Made by a program: the position numbers and the translations under genes. The notes below the pieces were generated by a model. That model was not told where the DNA came from. It made no database searches and was given only the letters and a program-made list of their open reading frames with translations. This document shows, in pieces, positions 25,405-34,407 of a stretch of DNA of 64,000 bases. Origin of the DNA: Tropicimonas_B omnivorans (GTDB taxonomy: Bacteria; Pseudomonadota; Alphaproteobacteria; Rhodobacterales; Rhodobacteraceae); the NCBI RefSeq assembly GCF_031846565.1, contig NZ_JAVRHL010000002.1, forward strand, positions 124,001 to 188,000, written 5' to 3'. Every line of letters begins with the position of its first letter. Positions within the stretch are counted from its first letter, which is position 1.

Positions 25405-25810
25405 GGCCTGCGTCCTAGGGGCGCATCCGCCGGTCGTCCAGTGCGCCGCTATCCGGGTGGCGTGGTCTCGAGGGGGCGGGACTCTCCGCGCGTATCCGGT
25501 GGCGGGTCGACCGCCGCGCAGAGAGGAGGTTCGAAGCCGTTCTTTGTCTCTTGCAGGTGGCGCATCCCCGGGAGGGGCGTACGCATGACGAAGGCCGCCG
25601 TGATATCGGAGACGGGCACGGGAGCTGGCTTCGTATCGTTCCCTCGCCGATGGATCGACCTTCGCGGTCCGGCGAGGGCACGGGGGGGCCGGTTTGCCGG
25701 TGCGACGAAACGGCGCCTGAAGCGTCGGGCGCAAATTGCCGGCTTCGGTCCTTTCCCGTGTGGCGGGACCTGGCATTGCCCGCCACGCTAAAGGAATGCG
25801 CCGCGGCCCG
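25405..25810. other. Intergenic region, no gene seen
   Basis: 406 bp between the first CAP gene and acpS with no frame resembling a protein family. An 8-bp stem GTGGCGGG/CCCGCCAC (25760-25767 with 25779-25786) lies just beyond the CAP stop and may end that transcript; it lacks a T-run. The acpS promoter is expected here. Confidence 0.45.
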
Positions 25811-26281
25811 TCAGATCGGGCGGCCGAGCACCAGGACCCAGACGGGCATCCCGTCCTCCGACACGGCGACGGCGACGCCGGCCTCCATCATGCGGTCGTC
25901 CAGCATGGCCTGCCGATGGGACCGCGAGCGCATCCAGGCGGCGGCAACCTGTTCGGGGGTCTCGTAACTCCAGGCGAGGTTCTCGCCGGCAAGCGTATAG
26001 CGGTATCCCGTCTGCCGGACGCGGGAGGACACGCCGGCGGCGCCCCGATGGATTGTCTTCCCGGTCCGGGCGACCCAGCAGGCCTGCTTCTGTGCAGCCT
26101 CGGCGAGGCGCGGGTCGTGGTTGAGCGGATCGGCACCGACGCGGGATCGCAACCCGTCGGCCAGATCCATCACGCGTGATGAAAGCGCGTTCGCTTCGGA
26201 GGGAATGATGCAGGCGCCAGCTTGGGTCGCGCCGAGGGAGAGGAAGATCGCGGCGCCGATGGCATTGAGTGCGCGAGGCAT
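25811..26281 (-). CDS. Secreted CAP (SCP/PR-1) domain protein, copy 1
   Basis: A 156-residue exported CAP-superfamily protein. An N-terminal signal MPRALNAIGAAIFLSLGATQAGA is predicted to be cleaved before CIIPS. The CAP core shows DPRLAEAAQKQACWVARTG, TIHRGAAG, GENLAWSYETPEQVAAAWMRS and SHRQAMLD, including the His and Glu residues of the CAP cavity. Its function in bacteria is poorly defined (periplasmic or secreted, sometimes envelope-linked). A paralog lies immediately upstream. Confidence 0.88.
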   Translation of the reverse strand: MPRALNAIGAAIFLSLGATQAGACIIPSEANALSSRVMDLADGLRSRVGADPLNHDPRLAEAAQKQACWVARTGKTIHRGAAGVSSRVRQTGYRYTLAGENLAWSYETPEQVAAAWMRSRSHRQAMLDDRMMEAGVAVAVSEDGMPVWVLVLGRPI

Positions 26282-26438
26282 GGGAGGGTCCTTCGCAGTG
26301 GGGTTCTCTGTGTCCCACTTGAGGATGAGGTCGACTTCTTAAAAAAGAATGAGCGCAGCCGAGCGCTGACCCGAAGTCAACCTAAGATTGTGCTGAATCA
26401 TGCCGAAGGGCCGGCAGGAATATGCCGCCTGAAATGCG

Positions 26439-26921
26439 CTAGCGAGGGCGTGCCATCACAATGACCCAATAAGGCCTTCCATTCGGCGCAACGGCGTAAC
26501 CGAGCCCGTATTCCGTCAGGCTGCGGTTGAGCAGGTTCCGGCGGTGTCCGGACGATCGCATCCATGCTGTCAGCACCTCCTCCGGCGCGTCGTACCCTCG
26601 TGCGATGTTCTCGGCGGCGCCGGAATGGGCGTATCCGGCACCTTCGATGCGGTCCGTCATCTGCGAACGACCCGCGCCCCGGTGGGAGAGGGTGTCCGTC
26701 CGCGCCATCCAGCAGGCGTGCGACATCGCGGCGCGGGAGAGGCGCGGCTCGTGCACGAGGGCGGGCAGGCCCTGACGGGTGCGGATGGCCTGAAGCTCCG
26801 CAGTCACGGTCTCGATCAGCGCGTCGAACCTGGCCGGATAGGTGCAGGCGGATTGAGCATGGGCGACGGGGGAGAGCGTCAAGAGGAGCCCCACGAGGGC
26901 TGCGAGTACGGCATGGCGCAT
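26439..26921 (-). CDS. Secreted CAP (SCP/PR-1) domain protein, copy 2
   Basis: A 160-residue paralog of the next gene. The signal peptide MRHAVLAALVGLLLTLSPVAHA is predicted to end before QSACT. The core carries EPRLSRAAMSHACWMARTD, LSHRGAGRSQMTDRI, AENIARGYDAPEEVLTAWM and SGHRRNLLN. ATG 26921 is preferred over one 13 codons upstream because it starts the signal peptide directly. Both copies keep the same architecture, so they look like an old tandem duplication. The gene is 64 bp behind pdxJ and could share its transcript. Confidence 0.88.
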   Translation of the reverse strand: MRHAVLAALVGLLLTLSPVAHAQSACTYPARFDALIETVTAELQAIRTRQGLPALVHEPRLSRAAMSHACWMARTDTLSHRGAGRSQMTDRIEGAGYAHSGAAENIARGYDAPEEVLTAWMRSSGHRRNLLNRSLTEYGLGYAVAPNGRPYWVIVMARPR

Positions 26922-26985
26922 GGGACGAAGACCTCCGGGGTTTCCTGCCTCTTCGGGCAAGCCTAGTCACCCCGGCCCCCTGCCG

Positions 26986-27753
26986 CTACCACCGGAGGGC
27001 CTGTCCGGCGCGGGCGGCATCCATCCGGCGGCGCATCTCGCCGATAGCCTCCTCGAGCCCCACGAAGATCGCCTCCCCAATGAGGAAGTGACCGATGTTG
27101 AGCTCCCGGATCTCGGGCAGCGCCGCGATGGGGGCGACCGTGTCGTAGGCGAGACCGTGACCTGCATGGACTTCGAGACCGAGGCCGTGGGCGAGGTCGG
27201 CCATGTCGGTTATCCGGGCCAGCTCGGCATCCCGATCCTCGAGGCGCCCCTCGGCGTGGGCATCGCAATACGCGCCGGTATGCAGCTCCACCACCTGCGC
27301 GCCGATCCGCGCAGCCGCCTCGATCTGCCGGCGGTCGGCCGCGATGAAGATCGACACGCGGGAGCCGGCATCGCGCAGGGGGGCGATGAAGTGGGCGAGG
27401 CGGTTCTCGTCCTGCGCCACCTCGAGCCCGCCCTCGGTCGTGCGTTCCTCGCGCTTCTCCGGCACGATGCAGACGGCATGGGGCCTGTGGCGAAGCGCGA
27501 TGGCCTGCATCTCGTCCGTCGCGGCCATCTCGAGGTTGAGCGGTACGGTCAGCGCCGCCATCAGAGCATCGATGTCGGCGTCCGCGATGTGCCGCCGGTC
27601 CTCCCGCAGGTGCGCCGTGATCCCGTCCGCCCCGGCTGCCTCGGCGAGTTTCGCGGCGCGGACAGGGTCGGGAACGCCGCCGCCGCGCGCGTTGCGCACC
27701 GTGGCGACGTGATCGATGTTGACCCCGAGCCTCAGATTGTCGGTCGTCGCCAT
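26986..27753 (-). CDS. pdxJ: Pyridoxine 5'-phosphate synthase PdxJ
   Basis: A 255-residue TIM-barrel enzyme that condenses 1-deoxyxylulose 5-phosphate with 3-amino-2-oxopropyl phosphate to pyridoxine phosphate. Conserved parts are LGVNIDHVATVRNARGG (about 8-24), DGITAHLREDRRHI, CIVPEKREE, VELHTGAYC and LNIGHFLIGEAIF. ATG 27753 gives the family N-terminus. It begins the leftward block and is divergent from the lipoprotein gene. Confidence 0.95.
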   Translation of the reverse strand: MATTDNLRLGVNIDHVATVRNARGGGVPDPVRAAKLAEAAGADGITAHLREDRRHIADADIDALMAALTVPLNLEMAATDEMQAIALRHRPHAVCIVPEKREERTTEGGLEVAQDENRLAHFIAPLRDAGSRVSIFIAADRRQIEAAARIGAQVVELHTGAYCDAHAEGRLEDRDAELARITDMADLAHGLGLEVHAGHGLAYDTVAPIAALPEIRELNIGHFLIGEAIFVGLEEAIGEMRRRMDAARAGQALRW

Positions 27754-27926
27754 GATGTGTCCTTCCGTCTGCCGGGCCGCATGCCTGCCCGCGTTCCTAG
27801 ACGAGCGGGCGGGAGGCGAAAAGGGATCACATCGGCCTCCGGCTCGCCCCGCAAGATTGCGCGGACGTGGGGGAGACGCTATGCCCACTTGGCCTGATTG
27901 ACCAAGCGGGAGCTTCGCCAGACGCC

Positions 27927-28532
27927 ATGCGCCAGACGTTTTCGACCATGATACGCCCGCTGTCCCGGGGCCTTTTCGCCGGCGTGCTCTTCGCCGGCCT
28001 CTCGGCCTGTTCGCCCACCAAGGACCTCGACGAGCCGCTCGAGCCTCTCGGGGACTTCGCCGTTGGCTACACGATCGTCGTGGCCGACAATGCGCAGAAG
28101 GTCGGCCCCTCGCGAACCGCGACGCCGGACGAGTGGGAAGCTTCGCTCAAGGAGGCGCTGGACCAGCGCTTCGGACGGTTCGAGGGCGACAAGCTCTACC
28201 ACGTCGCGGCCAGTATCGACGGCTACGCCCTCGCCGTGCCCGGCATCCCGATCGTGCTGTCGCCGAAATCGGCGCTCGTCGTCTCGGTCAGCGTCTGGGA
28301 CGATGCCGCGCAGGCCAAGCTCAACGCCGAGCCCAAGCAGATCGTCGCGCTGGAGCGCCTGTCGGGGGAGACCGTCGTCGGCTCCGGTCTCACGCAGTCG
28401 AAGGAAGAGCAGATGCGCAACCTGTCGCAGAACGCCGCGCGCCTGATCGAGCGGTGGATGCGGGAGAACGGGCAATGGTTCGGTGCCGAGCCGATCGCGC
28501 CCCTGACCACCGGTGACAGCTCGGACGACTGA
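27927..28532 (+). CDS. Probable lipoprotein of unknown function
   Basis: A 201-residue protein. The N-terminus RPLSRGLFAGVLFAGLSAC ends in a lipobox LSAC whose Cys would be lipidated. The mature part is mixed alpha/beta without a family I recognise; it includes VAASIDGYALAVPGIPIVL and LSPKSALVVSVSVWDDA. The start may be ATG 27927 or ATG 27948; both keep the signal sequence. It sits between divergent pdxJ and tuf1. Confidence 0.72.
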   Translation: MRQTFSTMIRPLSRGLFAGVLFAGLSACSPTKDLDEPLEPLGDFAVGYTIVVADNAQKVGPSRTATPDEWEASLKEALDQRFGRFEGDKLYHVAASIDGYALAVPGIPIVLSPKSALVVSVSVWDDAAQAKLNAEPKQIVALERLSGETVVGSGLTQSKEEQMRNLSQNAARLIERWMRENGQWFGAEPIAPLTTGDSSDD

Positions 28533-28629
28533 CGTCTCCAAGGGAGGCGGGGCGGCCCGGCTCGGGCGGGGCTTGGCCGGTCCACCCTTCTCCGCGCGCC
28601 CCTGCGCGCGCGGGATCCGTCGAACGCGC

Positions 28630-28656
28630 TTGATTTCCCCGTCCGGAGACTTTAAC
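28630..28656 (+). promoter_or_regulatory. Possible promoter for tuf1
   Basis: TTGATT (28630-28635) and TTTAAC (28651-28656), spacing 15 bp, are the best sigma-70-like pair ahead of tuf1 in the 187-bp gap. The spacing is short, so this is tentative. Confidence 0.35.
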
Positions 28657-28719
28657 CCGCCTGCGGACCTGAACCCGGTGGGGCGTTGCCGCCCGCGATA
28701 ATTGAGAAGGCGCCTTTGG

Positions 28720-29895
<1,176 letters not shown>

Positions 29896-29933
29896 TCAAG
29901 AGGCGAGGGGCCTGAGGCTTCTCTACGAGATTT

Positions 29934-29966
29934 GGCGGCCGTCCCCTCGGGGGCGGCCGTTTTCCT
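29934..29966 (+). terminator. Intrinsic terminator of tuf1
   Basis: CGGCCGTCCC pairs with GGGGCGGCCG (29936-29959, one G-U pair) and is followed by TTTTCCTTT. It is located 40 bp after the tuf1 stop. Typical Rho-independent structure. Confidence 0.85.
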
Positions 29967-30108
29967 TTGGCGGGGTTGCCTTTGCGGGGGCAGAAGCACA
30001 AATGTGGGACCCGCAAACGATGGAGGGTGACATGGAGTACCGCGCGATCTGATCCGCCCCGGCCCCGAAGACGGGCCGTCTTTTCAGGCCAACGCACGGA
30101 GTCCGTCC

Positions 30109-30759
30109 ATGCCGACCCTTTCCGATCCGCGGGCCATGTACCCGCTGACCCTCGCCGGCGAACCGCACGAGGGGCTCGTCCACCTCGCCGCCGCCATCGA
30201 CCATCCCAATATCGAGGTGGGCGATCATGCCTACGCCTCGAGCTTCGATCCGCCGGAGGACTGGGCCGCGCGGCTGGCACCCTACCTCTATCCCGGCGCG
30301 CCGGAGCGTCTCCGGATCGGCCGGTTCGTACAGGTCGGCCACGGGGCGACCTTCGTCACCGCCTCCGCCAATCATCCGATGGCCGGTCCCAGCACCTATC
30401 CCTTTGCGATCTTCGCGCCGGACACGATGGCGGCCTTCAAGGCGGAGCTTGGGGTCCTGCCGGATACCGAGATCGGCCCCGATTGCTGGATCGGCCACAA
30501 CGCCATGATCATGCCCGGCGTCACCCTTGGGGCCGGCGTGATCGTCGGGGCAGGGTCCGTCGTCACGAAGGATGTCCCGCCCTACGCGATCGTCGCTGGC
30601 AATCCCGCCCGCGTGATCCGGATGCGGTATCCGCCGGACGAGGTTTCGCTGCTGATGAAGATCGCGTGGTGGGACCGCTCTTCAGAAGAGATCGCGGAGC
30701 TCATCCCCCACTTCGCGTCGGGAGATGTCGCCGGGCTGGCCCGCGCGGTCAATCTGTGA
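30109..30759 (+). CDS. Hexapeptide-repeat O-acetyltransferase, CatB/Vat (XAT) type
   Basis: A 216-residue left-handed beta-helix acetyltransferase. The XAT hallmark NHP with catalytic His89 (TASANHPM) is present, followed by the hexapeptide-repeat region IGPDCWIGHNAMIMPGVTLG and GAGSVVTKDVPPYAIVAGNP. The last part (about 175-200) has the WWDRS segment typical of CatB/Vat-like enzymes. Characterised members acetylate chloramphenicol or streptogramins, but many environmental homologs modify unknown sugars or metabolites, so resistance should not be assumed. It is monocistronic after the tuf1 terminator. Confidence 0.85.
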   Translation: MPTLSDPRAMYPLTLAGEPHEGLVHLAAAIDHPNIEVGDHAYASSFDPPEDWAARLAPYLYPGAPERLRIGRFVQVGHGATFVTASANHPMAGPSTYPFAIFAPDTMAAFKAELGVLPDTEIGPDCWIGHNAMIMPGVTLGAGVIVGAGSVVTKDVPPYAIVAGNPARVIRMRYPPDEVSLLMKIAWWDRSSEEIAELIPHFASGDVAGLARAVNL

Positions 30760-30816
30760 GGAGAGCCGAGGCGTGGGCGGGGGGTGATATCGAGGCGCCC
30801 CGCCCGGGCGCGCCCT

Positions 30817-31689
30817 CTATCCCGGCCGCTTGAACTGGAATGCGCGGCGCTTGCCGGGGTTGGCACGAAGTCCGTCGATGGTCTCCTGAAGGCGATCGGC
30901 CAGCCCCCAGTCCCTGGAGCGCTCCCGAGCCGTCTCCAGATCCGAGAGGAGCGCTTCGTCGCGCGCGGTCGCGGTGCGCCCCGCTTCGAGGATATCGCTC
31001 GTCACCGGTGCCGTGCAGAGAAAGACGAGCGTGTCGCGAGGGGCGTGGGCGATCGGGCGGAAACAGCTGGCCATGCGCTCCATCTGCGCCGGGACCCAGG
31101 GCTGGGACCAGTGCAGGTAATCCTGCTGGACGAGCAGGGAGCGGCCCGGGACGAGATGCGGCATGAACGCGGCGGACATCGCATCCATCGTCCCCGCAGC
31201 CTTGCTGGCATCCATCACGAGCATCTCGATGGGGCCGCCACTCCAGGTCATCTCGTCGATCTCGCCGCGATGATACGTGATGGCGGGGGCCCAAGGGCCG
31301 AGCAGCGACTGCGCGAGCGGCAGGATGTCCTCCCCTTCGAAGGGCGCAATGCCCTGCTTGTAGAGGATGGAGGATTTCACCTTCTCGTCAGCGGTGAAGC
31401 GGTCGTAGGCGTGGATCCCGCTCTCGAGCCCGGCGGCGCGGTGTCCCTCGGCGAGGCGGGCGGTGGAGCCCCCGGCGAAGGAGCCAAGATCAACGATCTC
31501 CCCCGCTCCCTCGCACCAGAAGGCGGCAAGCCAGTAATAGAGCTTCTGTTCCGCCTCGGAGAGCATCGTGGGCACGGCCCGCGCATCTCCGAGCGCCCGG
31601 CGTCCGAGGCCCTCCCAGGGGGCCTTCGCAAAGGCTGCCAGCAGCCGGTCCTCGTCATTTGTCGGGGATAACGTAGCGTCCATGGACAT
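30817..31689 (-). CDS. Class I SAM-dependent methyltransferase-like protein
   Basis: About 290 residues. The segment EIVDLGSFAGGSTARLAEG is a Rossmann motif I of the TylF/macrocin O-methyltransferase-like type. IEMLVMDASKAAGTMDAM gives the acidic motif, and SLLVQQDYLHWSQPW lies where related enzymes carry the metal/active-site Asp. The start is uncertain: ATG 31689, ATG 31683 and GTG 31749 are in frame and none has a clear Shine-Dalgarno. The gene is divergent from tRNA-Trp. Substrate unknown; the sugar- or glycan-methylating group is the nearest guess. Confidence 0.65.
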   Translation of the reverse strand: MSMDATLSPTNDEDRLLAAFAKAPWEGLGRRALGDARAVPTMLSEAEQKLYYWLAAFWCEGAGEIVDLGSFAGGSTARLAEGHRAAGLESGIHAYDRFTADEKVKSSILYKQGIAPFEGEDILPLAQSLLGPWAPAITYHRGEIDEMTWSGGPIEMLVMDASKAAGTMDAMSAAFMPHLVPGRSLLVQQDYLHWSQPWVPAQMERMASCFRPIAHAPRDTLVFLCTAPVTSDILEAGRTATARDEALLSDLETARERSRDWGLADRLQETIDGLRANPGKRRAFQFKRPG

Positions 31690-31739
31690 CGGGGTAGCAG
31701 GGACCCGCAGAGCGCGCCAGAGAATGCGACGAAAGCTGC

Positions 31740-31768
31740 TTGATTTCACCCGGTGGGTGCCGTAGGCC
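31740..31768 (+). promoter_or_regulatory. Possible promoter for tRNA-Trp/secE
   Basis: TTGATT (31740-31745) and TAGGCC (31763-31768) are separated by 17 bp and end 12 bp before the tRNA. The -10 match is weak. Placement is right for a tRNA promoter. Confidence 0.35.
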
Positions 31769-31780
31769 CACAGCCGGCCT

Positions 31781-31856
31781 AGGGGTATAGCTCAGTTGGT
31801 AGAGCATCGGTCTCCAAAACCGAGGGTCGTGGGTTCGAGTCCCTCTGCCCCTGCCA
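31781..31856 (+). tRNA. tRNA-Trp (CCA anticodon)
   Basis: 76 nt with a complete cloverleaf. The acceptor stem AGGGGTA/TGCCCCT has one G-U pair, the D-loop sequence is AGCTCAGTTGGTAGAGC, the anticodon CCA is at 31814-31816 (tRNA position 34), the T-arm is GTGGGTTCGAGTCCC, and the 3' CCA is encoded. Linkage to secE-nusG is the common alphaproteobacterial order. Confidence 0.97.
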
Positions 31857-31915
31857 GTTTGCCGCGCACGCGCCGCGGCGCCGCGGGTTGAATTTCGCGG
31901 AGCAGGTCCGTACCT

Positions 31916-31968
31916 GCGGCACGACGCTCAACCTGCGCACCTGGGCGGCACGACGCTCAATCTGCGCA
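31916..31968 (+). repeat. 24-nt tandem direct repeat upstream of secE
   Basis: Two copies, 31916-31939 and 31945-31968, differ at one base and are separated by 5 nt. Each copy begins GCGGCACGACGCTCAA and ends TGCGCA. They lie between tRNA-Trp and secE, 19 bp before the secE ATG, so they are in the secE leader. Confidence 0.8.
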
Positions 31969-31987
31969 AACGGAGAGAAGACGGTCC

Positions 31988-32179
31988 ATGGCCAATCCGC
32001 TGCAGTTCATCCAGCAGACCCGCAACGAGGTCGCCAAGGTCGTCTGGCCGACGCGGCGCGAAGTCGTGCTGACCACGATCATGGTTCTCATCATGGCCAC
32101 CCTTGCGGCGATCTTCTTCTTTTTCATCGACATGGGAATCCGCACCGGACTGACGGCGGTTCTCTCCATTTTCGGCTGA
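31988..32179 (+). CDS. secE: Preprotein translocase subunit SecE
   Basis: A 63-residue single-span SecE, the short alphaproteobacterial form. The conserved amphipathic part is TRNEVAKVVWPTRREVVLTT, followed by one membrane helix (about 31-58). SecE clamps SecY in the SecYEG channel. It is followed by nusG in the standard order. Confidence 0.95.
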   Translation: MANPLQFIQQTRNEVAKVVWPTRREVVLTTIMVLIMATLAAIFFFFIDMGIRTGLTAVLSIFG

Positions 32180-32317
32180 CATCTTTCGCGGGGGCCTTGA
32201 ACCGGCCGCCGCATGGCGCTAGGGACCGCGAACCTCATTCGGCGGCTGGCGTGCATCGATTCGCGGAGCACGCCGCTTTGCGTTTGAGGAACTTGGTTAA
32301 GAAGACAGGGCAGGGTC

Positions 32318-32851
32318 ATGGCGAAGCGGTGGTATTCGGTCAGCGTCCTCTCGAATTTCGAGAAGAAGATCGCCGAGCAGATCCGGACCGACGTGGCGAC
32401 GGCCGGTCTCGAGGACGAGATCGACGAGGTGCTCGTTCCGACCGAGGAGGTGATCGAGGTGCGGCGCGGCAAGAAGGTGACCGCCGAGCGGCGCTTCATG
32501 CCCGGCTACGTGCTCGTCCACATGGAAATGACCGACCGCGGGTATCACCTGATCAGCTCGATCAACCGCGTGACGGGCTTTCTCGGGGCGCAGGGCAAGC
32601 CGATGCCGATGCGCGACGCCGAGGTGAACCAGATCCTGAACCGCGTCGAAGAGGGCGAGCAGCAACCGCGCTCCCTCATCAGCTACCAGATCGGCGAGCA
32701 GGTCAGCGTCACCGATGGGCCGTTCGAAGGCTTCGCCGGCAATGTCGAGGACGTGGACGACGACAACCAGCGCCTGAAGGTGATGGTGTCGATCTTCGGC
32801 CGCGCGACGCCGGTCGAACTGGAATTCACGCAGGTCGCGAAAGCGTCCTGA
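32318..32851 (+). CDS. nusG: Transcription termination/antitermination factor NusG
   Basis: 177 residues. The NGN domain begins RWYSVSVLSNFEKKIAEQI and contains RRFMPGYVLVHMEM. The C-terminal KOW domain carries VTDGPFEGFAGNVEDVD. NusG binds RNA polymerase, modulates elongation and contacts Rho or S10. ATG 32318 has GACAGGG upstream. Confidence 0.96.
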   Translation: MAKRWYSVSVLSNFEKKIAEQIRTDVATAGLEDEIDEVLVPTEEVIEVRRGKKVTAERRFMPGYVLVHMEMTDRGYHLISSINRVTGFLGAQGKPMPMRDAEVNQILNRVEEGEQQPRSLISYQIGEQVSVTDGPFEGFAGNVEDVDDDNQRLKVMVSIFGRATPVELEFTQVAKAS

Positions 32852-32957
32852 CGTCGAGAGCCGTGGGAGGCGGAGCGGGCGCGCCCGCGAGGCCGGACCA
32901 CGACAACGAAGAACGGGGCGCGGCGCGCCGTGGCCCCGGTTGGTAAGGAGAAATGGC

Positions 32958-33410
32958 ATGGCCAAGAAACTGGCTGGCACCATGAAGCTGCAGATCCCCG
33001 CCGGCAAGGCGAACCCGTCGCCCCCCGTGGGCCCGGCGCTTGGTCAGCGCGGCATCAACATCATGGAATTCTGCAAGGCGTTCAACGCCAAGACGCAGGA
33101 GATGGAGCCCGGCTCGCCGTGCCCCACCGTGATCACCTACTACCAGGACAAGTCCTTCACGATGGACATCAAGACGCCCCCGGCGTCGTTCTATCTGAAG
33201 AAGGCCGCCGGCCTGAAGCCGCAGGGCAAGCGCAACCGTCCGCGGGGCGCCGAAGCTCCGGGTCGCGAGACCGTCGCGACGGTGACCACCGCGCAGGTGC
33301 GCGAGATCGCCGAAGCGAAGATGCGCGACCTGAGTGCGACCGATGTCGAGCAGGCGATGAAGATCATCCTCGGCTCCGCACGGTCGATGGGTATCGAGGT
33401 GAAAGGGTAA
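32958..33410 (+). CDS. rplK: 50S ribosomal protein L11
   Basis: 150 residues. The start at ATG 32958 (MAKKLAGTMKLQIPAGKA) has AAGGAG upstream; an earlier in-frame start at 32940 is rejected. The Pro-rich N-terminal PSPPVGPALGQRGINIMEFC contacts the GTPase-associated centre of 23S rRNA, and the C-terminal domain ends GSARSMGIEVKG. rplA follows 3 bp later. Confidence 0.97.
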   Translation: MAKKLAGTMKLQIPAGKANPSPPVGPALGQRGINIMEFCKAFNAKTQEMEPGSPCPTVITYYQDKSFTMDIKTPPASFYLKKAAGLKPQGKRNRPRGAEAPGRETVATVTTAQVREIAEAKMRDLSATDVEQAMKIILGSARSMGIEVKG

Positions 33411-33413
33411 GTC

Positions 33414-34136
33414 ATGGCAAAGATCGGTAAACGCACCCGCGCTGCCCGTGAGTCCGTGGCAGGCAAGGAGAACATCGCGGTCGAGGAAGCGGTTTCCATC
33501 GTGAAATCCAACGCCAGCGCGAAGTTCGACGAGACCATCGAGATCGCCGTCAATCTCGGCGTCGATCCCCGCCACGCCGACCAGATGGTCCGTGGCAAGG
33601 TCTCCCTCCCGAACGGGACCGGCAAGGAAGTCCGCGTCGCGGTCTTCGCCCGTGGCGACAAGGCCGAGCAGGCCACTGCCGCCGGAGCCGACATCGTCGG
33701 TGCAGAAGACCTGATGGAGAGCATCCAGGGCGGCAAGATCGATTTCGATCGCTGCATCGCCACGCCGGACATGATGCCCATCGTCGGTCGCCTCGGCAAG
33801 ATTCTCGGCCCGCGCAACCTGATGCCGAACCCCAAGGTCGGAACGGTGACGCCGGACGTCGCCGCGGCCGTGGAAGCGGCCAAGGGCGGTGAGGTCCAGT
33901 TCAAGGTGGAGAAGGCCGGTGTCGTCCATGCCGGCATCGGCAAGGCGTCCTTCGACGAGGCCAAGCTGATCGAGAACGTGCGCGCCTTCGTGGACGCCGT
34001 CGCCAAGGCGAAGCCCGCCGGCGCGAAGGGCTCCTACATGCAGCGCGTGTCGCTGAGCTCCACCATGGGGCCGGGCGTGTCGGTCGATATCTCCTCCGCC
34101 CTCGCGGCGCCGGAGCAGGCCACGGCTGCCGAATGA
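33414..34136 (+). CDS. rplA: 50S ribosomal protein L1
   Basis: 240 residues with the two-domain L1 fold. Key segments are the domain II loop GKILGPRNLMPNPKVGTVT and the C-terminal SSTMGPGVSVD. L1 forms the stalk next to the E site and in many bacteria represses its own L11-L1 mRNA by binding its leader. It is followed directly by a strong UUCG hairpin. Confidence 0.97.
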   Translation: MAKIGKRTRAARESVAGKENIAVEEAVSIVKSNASAKFDETIEIAVNLGVDPRHADQMVRGKVSLPNGTGKEVRVAVFARGDKAEQATAAGADIVGAEDLMESIQGGKIDFDRCIATPDMMPIVGRLGKILGPRNLMPNPKVGTVTPDVAAAVEAAKGGEVQFKVEKAGVVHAGIGKASFDEAKLIENVRAFVDAVAKAKPAGAKGSYMQRVSLSSTMGPGVSVDISSALAAPEQATAAE

Positions 34137-34407
34137 GATTTCGCGCTCCCGTCCTTCGGGGCGGGGCGCGAATGGCGGGGCCCTTCTCATAGGGCTTCGT
34201 CCTGTCCGAGACGGAGGGTGGGGCCGAAAGGTCCGGTAATTCCTTCCCGAGACGGGGAAACCGAGACGAGATTTCCGTGCGGGCTTCTGCTCCTCGGGCG
34301 ATCTGGGATCGGGACCCTGTGCGGACCCGAACGGTTCCTGAGCCCGCGAGGGCAAAGGGATCAAATTGAGCCGGGGGGCGTAAGTCCCTCACACTTGGAG
34401 TAAAACT
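34137..34407 (+). promoter_or_regulatory. L10 leader region upstream of rplJ
   Basis: 271 bp without a credible gene. It opens with a hairpin 34142-34170 capped by a cTTCGg tetraloop, then a 5-bp stem GCCCT/AGGGC (34180-34195), and ends near rplJ with a GGGGCGTAAGTCCCTC segment. In most bacteria the L10(L12)4 complex represses its operon through such a leader, so this region is the probable target. A structural model was not computed. Confidence 0.5.

Noticed and set aside
25415..25786. Open frames on both strands in the acpS upstream gap
   Set aside because: Arg/Pro/Ser-rich translations with no motif and no ribosome binding site; treated as non-coding.
30109..30759. Interpretation of the hexapeptide acetyltransferase as an antibiotic resistance gene
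   Set aside because: The XAT fold and His are present, but the family is broad and there is no mobile element or resistance context.
31916..31968. Repeat pair considered as a CRISPR remnant
   Set aside because: Only two units with a 5-nt spacer, no cas genes and no further repeats.
34218..34403. 61-codon frame in the L10 leader
   Set aside because: No ribosome binding site or family resemblance, and it lies in the region expected to be a structured regulatory leader.
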